64,000 bases of DNA. Origin: Palsa-892 sp035556215 (GTDB lineage Bacteria; Pseudomonadota; Alphaproteobacteria; Rhizobiales; Xanthobacteraceae). The notes under the pieces were generated by a model, which saw only the letters and a program-made list of their open reading frames with translations, was not told the origin of the DNA and made no database searches. The stretch spans positions 67,281 through 131,280 of the forward strand of contig DATMFI010000014.1 in assembly GCA_035556215.1 (NCBI GenBank), written 5' to 3'. This document shows positions 51,618-60,536 of this stretch, piece after piece. The position numbers were made by a program, and so were the translations under genes. Within the stretch, counting starts at the first letter, position 1. Every line of letters begins with the position of its first letter.

Positions 51618-53576
51618 CTATTCGGCCGCTCCGCGCTTTACGGGCGTGATCGCTTCCAGCGCATCCTGGCCCGCATGCTCCAGCTTCTCGCGTGCTTCTT
51701 CCGCCTCGCGCTGGCGATTCCACATGCCGGCGTAAAGCCCGCCTTCGGCGAGCAGTTCGGCGTGGGTACCGCGCTCCACCACCCTGCCCTCATCGAGGAC
51801 GATGATCTGGTCGGCATCGACGACGGTCGAAAGCCGATGCGCGATCACCAGCGTCGTGCGGTCCTTCGACACGCGGTCGAGCGCATCCTGAATTTCCCGC
51901 TCGGTGTAGCTGTCGAGCGCCGAAGTCGCTTCGTCCAGCACCAGGATCGGCGGCGCTTTCAGAATCGTACGGGCAATGGCGACGCGCTGCTTCTCGCCGC
52001 CCGAAAGCTTGAGGCCGCGCTCGCCGACTTCCGTCTCGTAGCCGTCCGGCATCGAGCGAATGAAGTCGTCGATCTGCGCGAGCCGCGCCGCTTCCTCGAT
52101 CTCGGCTTCGGTCGCATCCCAGCGGCCGTAGTGGATGTTGTAGCGGATGGTGTCGTTGAACAGCACGGTATCCTGCGGAACCATGCCCAGCGAAGCGCGC
52201 AGCGAGGTTTGCGTGACGTCGCGGATATCTTCGCCGTCGATGGTGATGCGGCCATGCGCCGTTTCGTAAAAACGAAACAGGAGGCGGGAGATCGTCGATT
52301 TGCCGGCGCCGGACGGCCCGACGATGGCGAGCGTCTTGCCCGCCGGCACTTCGAACGAAACGCCTTTGAGGATTTCGCGCCCCGCGTCATAAGCGAAATG
52401 GACATTTTCAAAGCGCACGGTGCCTTCGCGCACCTGCAAGGGCTTCGCGCCGGGCGTGTCCTCAATCTCGGGATCGCGCGCGAGAATGCCGAACATATGT
52501 TCGATGTCGGTGATGGCCTGGCGGATTTCGCGGTAGAGGAAGCCCATCAAATTCAGCGGAATATAGAGCTGAATGAGCATGGTGTTGACCATCACGAAAT
52601 CGCCGACGGTGCGCGTTTTCGCCTGCACGTCGAAGACGGCGAGCAGCATCACGATACCGAGGCCGATGGTGAAGATCGTCGCCTGCCCCGCGTTCAGAAT
52701 GGCGAGCGAAGTATAGGTGCTGGTCGCGGCGCGTTCGTAACGCGCCATCGAGCGATCATAGCGCTCGATCTCGCGGCGCTCGGCGCCGAAATATTTCACG
52801 GTCTCGTAGTTGAGCAGCGAATCCACCGCCTTGGCGGAAGCATCGGTGTCGGATTCGTTCATTCGCTTGCGGATCGAAATGCGCCACTCGGTCGCGTAAT
52901 AGGTGAACGCCATATAGGCGCCGATGGTCACGACGACGGTGAGCGCATAGCGCCAGTCGAACGCGAACAGGAGTACGCCAAGCACGAGCATGAGTTCGAC
53001 CGCGGTCGGCGCGAGCTGCAGAATAATCAGCCGAACGAGTTCTTCGATGCCGTTCCGCCCGCGCTCGAGAATGCGCGTGAGGCCGCCCGTCTTGCGCTCG
53101 AGATGAAAGCGCAGCGAGAGCGCGTGCATGTGCTCGAAGGTGAGGTTGGCGAGCCGCCGCACCGCATAAAGCGCAACCTTGGCGAACAGGCCGTCGCGCA
53201 ATTGCGTGACGAGCGCCATCGCGATACGCAGCACCGCATAGACCAGCACGAGCGCCGCCGGCGCCGCCAGAATTGCCGGCAGCGCGGAATTCACGCTGGC
53301 GCGGCCTTCCGACACGGCGACAAGCGCGTCGGTCGCCCACTTGAAGCTGAAGGGCACGGCGACCGTCACCGCCTTCGCGCCGAACAGCAACACGAAGGCC
53401 ATCATCACCCGGCGTTTGAGATCGGCACGGCCGGAGGGCCACATATGCGGCCACAGGCCGATAATCGTCGACACCAGCGAGCCGCCGCGCGGTGTTGCGC
53501 GCTTGGATTTCGGCACAGGTGAATTCACAGGAGGGGTTTCCGCGCGGACGGTGCTGGAACTGGGATGAATATTCAT
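51618..53576 (-). CDS. ABC exporter, Atm1/HMT-type (fused permease-ATPase)
   Basis: 652 aa from the ATG at 53576. The N-terminus is soluble (about 50 residues), then a six-helix exporter domain (about 60-350) and an ATPase domain: Walker A GPSGAGKST, signature LSGGEKQRVAIAR, Walker B PPILVLDEATSALD. The MLIQLYIPLNLMGFLYREIRQAITDIEHMF region is characteristic of mitochondrial Atm1-like transporters that export sulfur compounds or glutathione conjugates for metal/Fe-S homeostasis. It acts as a homodimer in the inner membrane. The position ahead of psd-pssA may reflect co-regulation or chance. Confidence 0.92.
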   Translation of the reverse strand: MNIHPSSSTVRAETPPVNSPVPKSKRATPRGGSLVSTIIGLWPHMWPSGRADLKRRVMMAFVLLFGAKAVTVAVPFSFKWATDALVAVSEGRASVNSALPAILAAPAALVLVYAVLRIAMALVTQLRDGLFAKVALYAVRRLANLTFEHMHALSLRFHLERKTGGLTRILERGRNGIEELVRLIILQLAPTAVELMLVLGVLLFAFDWRYALTVVVTIGAYMAFTYYATEWRISIRKRMNESDTDASAKAVDSLLNYETVKYFGAERREIERYDRSMARYERAATSTYTSLAILNAGQATIFTIGLGIVMLLAVFDVQAKTRTVGDFVMVNTMLIQLYIPLNLMGFLYREIRQAITDIEHMFGILARDPEIEDTPGAKPLQVREGTVRFENVHFAYDAGREILKGVSFEVPAGKTLAIVGPSGAGKSTISRLLFRFYETAHGRITIDGEDIRDVTQTSLRASLGMVPQDTVLFNDTIRYNIHYGRWDATEAEIEEAARLAQIDDFIRSMPDGYETEVGERGLKLSGGEKQRVAIARTILKAPPILVLDEATSALDSYTEREIQDALDRVSKDRTTLVIAHRLSTVVDADQIIVLDEGRVVERGTHAELLAEGGLYAGMWNRQREAEEAREKLEHAGQDALEAITPVKRGAAE

Positions 53577-53734
53577 GTCGTTGTCGCGCTTATATAGGAG
53601 TGATGACGCGGCAAAGCCACAGGGCCACCGGCCTCGTCCCCTCTGCATTGCCTTGGATTCCTGCCGAAAAATGGCCTATTTCAGCGCCATAGGTCTTCAA
53701 CACACCTGCCATGCACCCCACCTCCGGAGCCTCC

Positions 53735-54307
53735 ATGCGAAACTTCCTGCCGATCGCGGCCCTTTTGCTCGCTGCTGGCCTGGTGCCTGCCTGGGTGCCG
53801 CCGGCGGCGGCGCAGTCGCCCGACACGCAATCGGCGAATGCGCGCCTTGGCGGAGGCCAGAGCGTGAAGGTGAGCGCCGTGAGTCCTGCCGAAGGCGCAA
53901 CTTATCTCGAAATCGCATTGCCCGAGGGTGCGCAGAAACTCGAGGGCTTGGGCGAGCGCTTCCTGCCGATCGTCACGGGCGGACGGACAGTGTCGATCGC
54001 GGCCGCCGATCTCAGCGGCGATAGCATCGATGAGATCGTCGTGCGCGGTCAGGTGACCGGAAGTTCGGGTGCGCTTGTCGTGCTGCGGTGGGATGCCGCG
54101 CAGAAACAGTTTCTCCCCGTCGACTTCATCGACGATCGCGACGAGAAAAAGCCGTTCCTGTTCACCGACAACAAGAGCACCGTCTCGCTCGCCAAAGGCG
54201 GCGTCGAAGTGAAAGTTACGCGCGTCGATCAGAGCGGCCGCAGTGCAGCCGTTCTCGAGAAGTATCGCTGGGACAACGGCACGCTGAAATATTCCGAGGA
54301 TCATTGA
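53735..54307 (+). CDS. Periplasmic hypothetical protein
   Basis: 190 aa from the ATG at 53735, with GGAG about seven bases ahead. Signal peptide of about 25 residues (MRNFLPIAALLLAAGLVPAWVPPAAAQ). The mature part contains AADLSGDSIDEIVVRG, an acidic D-x-S-x-D-x-I-D segment like an FG-GAP/VCBS calcium loop, followed by sheet-rich sequence. It has no close family I can name. It is two bases upstream of the LOG-family gene (54310), so they are probably one transcription unit. Confidence 0.7.
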   Translation: MRNFLPIAALLLAAGLVPAWVPPAAAQSPDTQSANARLGGGQSVKVSAVSPAEGATYLEIALPEGAQKLEGLGERFLPIVTGGRTVSIAAADLSGDSIDEIVVRGQVTGSSGALVVLRWDAAQKQFLPVDFIDDRDEKKPFLFTDNKSTVSLAKGGVEVKVTRVDQSGRSAAVLEKYRWDNGTLKYSEDH

Positions 54308-54309
54308 GC

Positions 54310-54897
54310 ATGACCGAATTGAAGAGCGTTTGCGTCTTTTGCGGCTCGTCGCCGGGCGCCGACCCTGCCTATGTCGAGGGTGCGCGCGCCTTCGGCCGGG
54401 CGCTCGCGCGCGAAAATATCCGCCTCGTCTATGGCGGCGGCCATATCGGCATGATGGGCGAGCTGTCGCAAGCGGTCTTCGAAGGCGGCGGCAAGGTACT
54501 CGGCATCATTCCCGAATTTCTCGTCGCCCGCGAGCACGCGGCCGAAGGCAAGGGCGAACTCCGGATCGTGCGCGACATGCACGAGCGCAAAAGCCTGATG
54601 GTGATGGAAGCCGACGCTTTCGTCGCCCTGCCCGGCGGCGTGGGCACGCTGGAAGAACTCGTCGAGCAATTGACCTGGCTACAGCTCAACCGCCATGCCA
54701 AGCCGATCCTGCTTGCCAATATCAAAGGCTACTGGAATCCGCTGATCGCGCTCATGCAACACATGTTCGATCAGAAATTCCTCTATGACGGCGTGCGTTA
54801 TTACACCGTCGACCGTGTCGAGGACATTATTCCGCAACTCCGTGCCGCCGTCCGCAAGCAAGGCGAAGCGGTGAAAGCCGTCGCGCACGGCATGTAA
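54310..54897 (+). CDS. LOG-family protein (putative cytokinin riboside 5'-monophosphate phosphoribohydrolase)
   Basis: 195 aa. Rossmann-like fold with the signature PGGVGTLEEL and the N-terminal CVFCGSSPGADPAY motif of TIGR00730/LOG proteins. Enzymes of this family hydrolyse nucleoside monophosphates to base and ribose-5-phosphate; in plants and pathogens they release free cytokinin. In bacteria most are general nucleotide hydrolases. The start is at the second ATG after a GAGC context, two bases beyond the previous stop. Confidence 0.9.
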   Translation: MTELKSVCVFCGSSPGADPAYVEGARAFGRALARENIRLVYGGGHIGMMGELSQAVFEGGGKVLGIIPEFLVAREHAAEGKGELRIVRDMHERKSLMVMEADAFVALPGGVGTLEELVEQLTWLQLNRHAKPILLANIKGYWNPLIALMQHMFDQKFLYDGVRYYTVDRVEDIIPQLRAAVRKQGEAVKAVAHGM

Positions 54898-55033
54898 CGC
54901 CGCTTCCCGGCCTCATCTTCGCCCTTGCCGCTAAGGCATCCGGTCGAGGCGGGTTATTCGATTCCATCGACGGAACTTTTTGCGGGAGGCCCGCGTTAGC
55001 GCGGAAACCATTCCATCCCGCAGGGGGACCATC

Positions 55034-55360
55034 ATGGCTACCGCCGACCCGACCGCCAAATTCACCAAGAACGCCTCGGCCACACTCGATAGCTTGCAGG
55101 AGGATTTTTCCGCCATGCGTGACGATGTCAGCAAACTGAGCCAGCAAGTCGTCGATCTCTTACAGGGCAAGGGCAACCAGGCTTACAAGCGCGCGCGCAA
55201 GCAGTTCGACGAATCCACCGGCGAAGCCGTCGATGCGGTGCGCGAAGTGCGCGATACCTTCAGCGAAGCGATCGAGGAGTCCGTGCAGGAGCGCCCCTAC
55301 GCGACGCTCGCAATGGCGCTCGGCGTAGGCTTCGTGCTCGGCGCGCTGTGGCGCCGCTAA
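55034..55360 (+). CDS. DUF883/ElaB-YqjD-type membrane-anchored stress protein
   Basis: 108 aa from the ATG at 55034 with GGGGGA ahead. A long amphipathic helical region (residues 15-75, rich in Lys/Glu/Gln) ends in a short C-terminal transmembrane segment (YATLAMALGVGFVLGALWRR), typical of the DUF883 family that binds ribosomes at the inner membrane in stationary phase. The next gene begins 23 bases later with a hydrophobic protein. Confidence 0.85.
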   Translation: MATADPTAKFTKNASATLDSLQEDFSAMRDDVSKLSQQVVDLLQGKGNQAYKRARKQFDESTGEAVDAVREVRDTFSEAIEESVQERPYATLAMALGVGFVLGALWRR

Positions 55361-55382
55361 TCATTTTATAGCGGCTCATCCC

Positions 55383-55865
55383 GTGCTCGAACAAATTCAG
55401 GGGATCGTCAGAGCTACGATCTGCGGTGCGATCGCGGCAGCAGCAGGCACGGTTGCCTTCCTGTTCGCGGTCGTTGCCGCGTTTCTCTGGTTCGAACGAC
55501 ACTACGATGCCATCGTCGCCTGCTTTGCCGTGGGCGGCATGTTTTTGCTTGTCGCGGTAGTCGCGCTCTCCGTGCTTGCCATCGCCCGGCGCCGCGCCGC
55601 TCAACGCAAGGCGCGCGAGGAGGCTGAAGCCGCCAACGCGCCCAACACCATCTCTTCCTGGCTGGCGGATCCGGCGATGATGCTGACCGCGGTGCAGATC
55701 GCCCGCACCATCGGCTTTGGGAAGATCATCCCGCTCGCGCTTGCAGGCCTTGCCGCATTTGGCGCGGCGAGCGTTTTTGGCGGGCGGGACAAGAGCCGGG
55801 CTGCCGCCAAGCGGGCGGCTCGCGAAAAGAGCGCGCAGGAAGAGCAAGCCCGCCGCGTCGCCTAA
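55383..55865 (+). CDS. Membrane protein, YqjE/DUF1469-like
   Basis: 160 aa from a GTG at 55383. Three hydrophobic segments lie at about 12-35, 40-65, and 115-135; the Arg/Ala/Lys-rich C-terminal tail (GGRDKSRAAAKRAAREKSAQEEQARRVA) is probably cytoplasmic. The arrangement after a DUF883 protein recalls the yqjD-yqjE pair of E. coli, although sequence identity cannot be checked here. No enzymatic motif. A poly-Ala/Arg tail may bind nucleic acid or ribosomes. Confidence 0.75.
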   Translation: MLEQIQGIVRATICGAIAAAAGTVAFLFAVVAAFLWFERHYDAIVACFAVGGMFLLVAVVALSVLAIARRRAAQRKAREEAEAANAPNTISSWLADPAMMLTAVQIARTIGFGKIIPLALAGLAAFGAASVFGGRDKSRAAAKRAAREKSAQEEQARRVA

Positions 55866-55982
55866 TCCCGGCTTCCGGGAGGCATATATTACCGTAAATT
55901 CATTTGCTGGAACCTGTTTTAGCGGACAGGATTACCTCTATCGGTACTCTGCTACTTATGAGTGCCAACGAGGGAGATTGCG

Positions 55983-56168
55983 ATGTCTACGACGACTACT
56001 TCGTGGTTGATCGCCGTTTTCGTCCTGTTTCTCATAGCGGCGCTGCCAACCTGGCCGCACAGTGCGGAGTGGGGTTACGGACCGAGCGGACTGCTCAGTC
56101 TATTGCTGATCGTTGCCGTCATTCTTGCTTTGAGCGGACAAATCCGCGCCGCGAAGGGCAAACGCTAA
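55983..56168 (+). CDS. DUF3309 small membrane protein
   Basis: 61 aa with GAGGGAG ahead of the ATG at 55983. The core ALPTWPHSAEWGYGPSGLLSLLLIVAVILAL closely follows the DUF3309 pattern (ALPTWPYS-xWGYGPSG). Two hydrophobic helices enclose that conserved loop. Its function is unknown; in many alphaproteobacteria it is induced with stress genes (recollection). Confidence 0.9.
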   Translation: MSTTTTSWLIAVFVLFLIAALPTWPHSAEWGYGPSGLLSLLLIVAVILALSGQIRAAKGKR

Positions 56169-56211
56169 CGATCAGGCGCAAACACGAAAGCCTGCGCTTT
56201 TCGCAAGCGGC

Positions 56212-56727
56212 TCAGGCTTTCCTCTTCGTTTTCTGACGTGCTTCACGGCGCCGCATGGCGAGCACCTTCTTGTATTCGCGCGCACGGCCGGAGGATTCGG
56301 TCACGTGCCGGTGACAGGCCTTTTGCAATTCCTCAAGCTCGACGTCCGACAAGTTCTCGATCGAGGCGACGCTGTTCGGCGCACCTTTCATCGCGATGAC
56401 CAGTTCGGAAAGCTTGATCTGGAAGGCGAGCGAGTCGCGGTTCTGGGTGTTTTGAATCAAAAACACCATGAGAAAGGTAACGATGGTCGTCGACGTGTTG
56501 ATAACGAGTTGCCAGGTATCGCTGTAATGAAACAACGGGCCCGTTACGGCCCACAGGATGACGAGCGCGACGCAGATCAGAAAAGTGACGGGCTTGCCCG
56601 CCCATTTCGAAGTCGCCTGCGCAAAGCCGCCAAACCACGACAGCCCGGTATCGGGCTTATCGAAGAATGCAGCGACCGGAGTATTCTTTGCCGCTCCTGA
56701 CCTTACGCCGTTGTTCGAATTTCGCAT
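56212..56727 (-). CDS. Low-affinity iron permease-family membrane protein
   Basis: 171 aa from the ATG at 56727 with AGGAG at five bases. Two transmembrane helices (VTFLICVALVILWAVTGPLF; WQLVINTSTTIVTFLMVFLIQ), followed by QNTQNRDSLAFQIKLSELVIAM. This is the diagnostic stretch of the low-affinity iron permease family (Pfam name), whose bacterial members are uncharacterised. A soluble C-terminal domain (residues 115-171) is basic and helical. The real role in iron transport is not established in bacteria. Confidence 0.88.
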   Translation of the reverse strand: MRNSNNGVRSGAAKNTPVAAFFDKPDTGLSWFGGFAQATSKWAGKPVTFLICVALVILWAVTGPLFHYSDTWQLVINTSTTIVTFLMVFLIQNTQNRDSLAFQIKLSELVIAMKGAPNSVASIENLSDVELEELQKACHRHVTESSGRAREYKKVLAMRRREARQKTKRKA

Positions 56728-56786
56728 GCACGCTCCTGCGCCGGATAAATCCCGGCGCAAGAAAAAGTTCCGGATGCGTTTAAAAA

Positions 56787-56903
56787 TCAGAACGTAATAA
56801 CGGCTCCGAATGTCGCACCCTGATAGAGCACGTTACCCGTGCTGACAGGGCTGCTCGTGCCGCGAGCGCCAGGCTCAAGCCGATCCGGCCGCCGCGTGAT
56901 CGA
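56787..56903 (-). pseudogene. Possible C-terminal remnant of an outer-membrane beta-barrel protein
   Basis: Directly after the cimA stop the minus strand stays open in one frame for about 38 codons to a TGA at 56787-56789. It ends GNVLYQGATFGAVITF, with an amphipathic last strand and a terminal Phe, the typical end of an outer-membrane protein. There is no start codon or upstream barrel, so at most this is a fragment. Confidence 0.3.
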
Positions 56904-58499
56904 TCATGCCGGGGCGTTGCTTTTGAGCAATTTCCAGGTGATCGAGTCGACCAGCGCCTGAAACGAGGCGTCGATGATGTTGGTCGAGACGCCGATCGTC
57001 GTCCAGCTGTCGCCCGCCTCGTCGGTGGATTCGATCAGAACGCGCGTCACCGCTTCCGTACCGCCGTTGAGGATACGCACGCGATAGTCGGTGAGCTTGA
57101 TACCCTTGATATAAGGCTGGTACTTGCCGAGGTCCTTTCGGAGCGCGACGTCGAGCGCATTGACCGGGCCGTTGCCCTCGCCCGCCGTCATCAGCGTTTC
57201 GCCGTCGACCTTCAACTTCACCGTCGCTTCCGCAACGGAAGTCAATTCGCCCTTGGCGTTGTAGCGGCGCTCGACGCTGACATTGAAGCGCTCGACATCG
57301 AAGAAATTCGGCACGGTGCCGAGCGCGCGGCGCGCGAGCAGCGCGAACGAAGCATCCGCCGCCTCGTAGGAATAGCCGTTGGCCTGCCGCGCCTTCACTT
57401 CTTCCAGCAAGCGCGCGAGTTTGGGGTCGTCCTTGTCGATCGCGATGCCGAGCCGCTCAAGCTCCGCAAGCATGTTCGATTTTCCCGCCTGATCGGAAAC
57501 CAGAAGCCGCCGCCGGTTGCCGACAGCCTCCGGCGCGACGTGCTCGTAGGTCTTCGGATCCTTCAGGATGGCCGACGCATGGATACCCGCCTTGGTCGAG
57601 AACGCGCTATCGCCGACATAGGGCGCGTGACGATCCGGCGCGCGGTTCAGCATCTCGTCGAAGGCATGCGCGGTGTGCGTGAGATGCGTAAGCTGATCGG
57701 GCTTCACGCCGACCTCGAAGCGCGCGGCATATTCATCCTTCAGCAGCAGCGTCGGGATGATCGAGCAAAGGTTCGCGTTGCCGCAGCGCTCGCCGACGCC
57801 GTTGAGCGTGCCCTGGATCTGCCGCGCGCCGGCGCGCACCGCGGCGAGCGAATTGGCCACCGCCTGTTCGGTGTCGTTATGGGCGTGAATGCCGAGATGC
57901 GTGCCGGGGATGTGCTTGATGGCTTCGCCGACAATTTCCTCGATCTCGTTCGGCAGCGTGCCGCCATTGGTGTCGCACAGCACCACCCAGCGCGCGCCGG
58001 CATCGTAGGCCGCCTTGGCGCAGGCCAGCGTGTATTTCGGATCGTCCTTGTAGCCGTCGAAGAAGTGCTCGCAGTCGATCAGCACCTCGCGGCCCGCGGC
58101 CTTGGCGGCTTCGACCGACTCCCTGATCGAAGCGAGATTTTCCTCGGGCTGCACGCCGAGCGCGACGCGCACCTGATAGGCCGAGGCTTTCGCGACCATG
58201 CAGATCGCGTCGGCTTTTGCCGCGAGGGTCTGCGCAAGGCCCGGATCGTTCGAGGCCGAGCGGCCGGCGCGCTTGGTCATGCCGAATGCGGTGAATTTCG
58301 CGCTCGATGGGCGCTTCTCGGAAAACAGCGCGGTATCGGTCGGGTTTGCGCCGGGATAGCCGCCCTCGATGTAATCGACGCCGAGTTCGTCGAGCATCCG
58401 CATCACCTTGAGCTTGTCGGCAAGCGTGAAGTCAACGCCGTCCATTTGCTGGCCGTCGCGCAGCGTGGTGTCGAACAAATAGAGGCGCTCTTTACTCAT
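56904..58499 (-). CDS. cimA: (R)-citramalate synthase
   Basis: 531 aa. It condenses pyruvate with acetyl-CoA to (R)-citramalate, the entry to threonine-independent isoleucine synthesis. The TIM-barrel domain has DTTLRDGQQ, the metal-binding HAHND, and GTLNGVGERCGNANL; the C-terminal LeuA-type dimer/regulatory domain (residues about 390-530) is full. Length matches long CimA (TIGR00977), rather than isopropylmalate synthase, from which it differs by the EGGYPGANPTD segment. Its start overlaps the preceding 68-aa ORF by four bases. Confidence 0.94.
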   Translation of the reverse strand: MSKERLYLFDTTLRDGQQMDGVDFTLADKLKVMRMLDELGVDYIEGGYPGANPTDTALFSEKRPSSAKFTAFGMTKRAGRSASNDPGLAQTLAAKADAICMVAKASAYQVRVALGVQPEENLASIRESVEAAKAAGREVLIDCEHFFDGYKDDPKYTLACAKAAYDAGARWVVLCDTNGGTLPNEIEEIVGEAIKHIPGTHLGIHAHNDTEQAVANSLAAVRAGARQIQGTLNGVGERCGNANLCSIIPTLLLKDEYAARFEVGVKPDQLTHLTHTAHAFDEMLNRAPDRHAPYVGDSAFSTKAGIHASAILKDPKTYEHVAPEAVGNRRRLLVSDQAGKSNMLAELERLGIAIDKDDPKLARLLEEVKARQANGYSYEAADASFALLARRALGTVPNFFDVERFNVSVERRYNAKGELTSVAEATVKLKVDGETLMTAGEGNGPVNALDVALRKDLGKYQPYIKGIKLTDYRVRILNGGTEAVTRVLIESTDEAGDSWTTIGVSTNIIDASFQALVDSITWKLLKSNAPA

Positions 58500-58702
58500 T
58501 GTGATGCCCTGTCTGTCATCATCATGGCGCCGCGCGAAGGGGCGCGAAAGCTGTTCACAAACTGATTCAAGTTTCGCTCGAGCGGACGGCCCTGCCCGCC
58601 GCTTACCGATGCAAAAACGGGATTCTTTTCAATGGGATAGAATCCTGTCTGAAGGTTCCAGTTTTGATTCAAGCCGTTCAGAAACTGATTCAACGCGCTC
58701 AT
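58496..58702 (-). CDS. Small hypothetical protein wedged between GNAT gene and cimA
   Basis: 68 aa from the ATG at 58702. Its start overlaps the GNAT stop (ATGA) and its stop overlaps the cimA start (ATGA), so all three are in a translational chain, which argues it is translated. The protein repeats ALNQFLNGLNQ near the N-terminus and NLNQFVNS near residue 46; otherwise it is Asn/Gln/Arg-rich with no known domain. The DNA repeats (58553-58570 and 58676-58693) are 17 of 18 bases identical and in frame. A leader-like or small regulatory peptide for cimA is a guess. Confidence 0.55.
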   Translation of the reverse strand: MSALNQFLNGLNQNWNLQTGFYPIEKNPVFASVSGGQGRPLERNLNQFVNSFRAPSRGAMMMTDRASQ

Positions 58703-59205
58703 GACGGCCTCGCGGCGGGCGCTGCCTGCAGCGCCTTTTTCATGCGCGTATTGCCAAGCCATTCGTCGCCGAGCGGCATGGTGTTCCGGTGCACGCCCTC
58801 GAAGCCCCGCTTCTCGAAAAACGGCCGCGCGGTGTCGCTGGCATCCACGGTGAGCGCCTTGGCGCCGCGGGCTGCCGCGAGCTTCTCGATGGCGTCATAA
58901 AGCATCGTCGCAATACCCTGCCGGGCGACGCCCGGATGGACATAGAGCATGTCGATATGGTCGGCGCCCTTCAGCGAAATGAAGGCGACCGGCGCGCTCG
59001 CGACCGTGGCAATCAGCGTCAGCTGCTTGCCGAGGCGATCGGCGAACCCCGGCTCGTCCGCGGCATCCGCCCAGGCGGCCTGCTGCGCCTCGGAATAGTC
59101 GTCGCCGGTCAGTTCCTCGATGCTGACGCGGAAGATCGCCGCGAGCACGGGAAGGTCGGCGGGAAGCATCGGCCGCAATGCCGGTTTGGGAAGCGCCTGG
59201 GCCAT
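58699..59205 (-). CDS. GNAT-family N-acetyltransferase
   Basis: 168 aa. The fold is complete, with acetyl-CoA-binding motif A in MLYVHPGVARQGIATMLYDAIEKLA (RxxGxA/G type). The C-terminal strand-and-helix FEKRGFEGVHRNTMPLGD is typical of YafP-type acetyltransferases. The substrate is unknown. It overlaps cysS by one base (TGATG) and the 68-aa ORF by four bases, so it lies in the operon cysS - GNAT - ORF - cimA. Confidence 0.9.
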   Translation of the reverse strand: MAQALPKPALRPMLPADLPVLAAIFRVSIEELTGDDYSEAQQAAWADAADEPGFADRLGKQLTLIATVASAPVAFISLKGADHIDMLYVHPGVARQGIATMLYDAIEKLAAARGAKALTVDASDTARPFFEKRGFEGVHRNTMPLGDEWLGNTRMKKALQAAPAARPS

Positions 59206-60536
59206 CAGCGTGCGACCTCCCAGCTTGTCGTGCCGTCCTTGTTGTCTTTCAGCACGACGCCCATTGCCTTGAGTTCATCGCGGATGCGATCGGACTCGGC
59301 GAAGTTCTTGGCCTTGCGGGCGGCGAGGCGCGCGTCGATCAGCTTGCCGACCGCTGCCGCATCGACCTTGATCTGATCGGCCGGCCGCTTGAGGCCGAGC
59401 GCACGCAAGGTCGGCGCCAGCGCGTCAAATTTTTTCGCCTTATGCAGCGCGTGCAATTCGGCAATCGCCTGCGGCGTATTGAGATCATCCGCGAGCGCTT
59501 CAAGCACCGGCGGCGCGATCCCTTCCGGCCCATCATTCGCATAGCCGGGAAAGTCGGTGAGCGTGCGCAGGATCTTCTGGCTCTCTTCGAGCTGCTTATT
59601 CGTCCAGTCGAGCGGCTGGCGATAATGCGTGCGCAGCATGTTGAAGCGGATCGCCTCGCCCGGCCAGCCGTCGTTCAACAACTGCCGGATCGTGATGAAG
59701 TTGCCGAGCGACTTCGACATCTTCTCGCCTTCGACCTGCAGGAAGCCGTTGTGCATCCAGACATTGGCCATCACGCCGGTATGGAAAGCGCAGCGCGATT
59801 GCGCGAGCTCGTTCTCGTGATGCGGAAACACGAGATCGATGCCGCCGCCGTGGATGTCGAAGGTCTCGCCCAGATGCTTCCAGCTCATCGCCGAGCATTC
59901 GATGTGCCAGCCGGGGCGGCCCGGCGTCTGGATGCCGAGCGGCGACGGCCATGCCGGCTCGCCCGCCTTTGACGGCTTCCACAGCACGAAATCCATCGGA
60001 TCGCGCTTGTAGGGCGCGACATCGACGCGCGCGCCCGCCATCATCTCATCCAGCGTACGGTTCGAGAGCCTGCCGTAGTCCTTCATCGCCGCGACGTGAA
60101 ACAGCACGTGATCCTCGGCGACATAGGCATAGTCGGCGGCGCGCAGCCGCTCGATCAGGAGCTTCATCTCTTCGATGTGCTCGGTCGCGCGCGGCTCGAC
60201 GGACGGCGGCAGGCAGCCGAGCGCCGCGACATCGGCCTTGAACTCGGCGTAGGTCTGCCCGGTCAGCTCGCGAATGGAAATGCCGCGCTCGGCTGCGCGC
60301 GCGTTGATCTTGTCGTCGACGTCGGTGATGTTGCGGACATATTTGACGTGATCCGGCCCATAGATGTGCCGCAAGAGCCGGAACAGCACGTCGAAGACGA
60401 TGACCGGCCGCGCATTGCCGATATGGGCGAAGTCGTAAACCGTCGGCCCGCAGACATACATTCGCACGCGCGCGGGATCGATCGGCCGGAACGGCTCCTT
60501 CGATCGGGTGAGCGTGTTGTAAAGCTTCAAATCCAT
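59205..60536 (-). CDS. cysS: Cysteinyl-tRNA synthetase
   Basis: 443 aa from the ATG at 60536; upstream codons are not conserved. The class I HIGH motif is HIGN in CGPTVYDFAHIGNARP and KMSKS is in VEGEKMSKSLGN. The zinc ligands are the Cys of CGPTVYD, Cys in GWHIECSAM, and HHENE. The C-terminal DALR-like helical domain is present but short. It charges tRNA-Cys. It is the first gene of the leftward operon leading to cimA. Confidence 0.97.
   Translation of the reverse strand: MDLKLYNTLTRSKEPFRPIDPARVRMYVCGPTVYDFAHIGNARPVIVFDVLFRLLRHIYGPDHVKYVRNITDVDDKINARAAERGISIRELTGQTYAEFKADVAALGCLPPSVEPRATEHIEEMKLLIERLRAADYAYVAEDHVLFHVAAMKDYGRLSNRTLDEMMAGARVDVAPYKRDPMDFVLWKPSKAGEPAWPSPLGIQTPGRPGWHIECSAMSWKHLGETFDIHGGGIDLVFPHHENELAQSRCAFHTGVMANVWMHNGFLQVEGEKMSKSLGNFITIRQLLNDGWPGEAIRFNMLRTHYRQPLDWTNKQLEESQKILRTLTDFPGYANDGPEGIAPPVLEALADDLNTPQAIAELHALHKAKKFDALAPTLRALGLKRPADQIKVDAAAVGKLIDARLAARKAKNFAESDRIRDELKAMGVVLKDNKDGTTSWEVAR

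Noticed and set aside
51675..53522. A 615-codon open frame opposite the ABC exporter
   Set aside because: Antisense artefact; low-complexity His/Arg/Asp-rich product.
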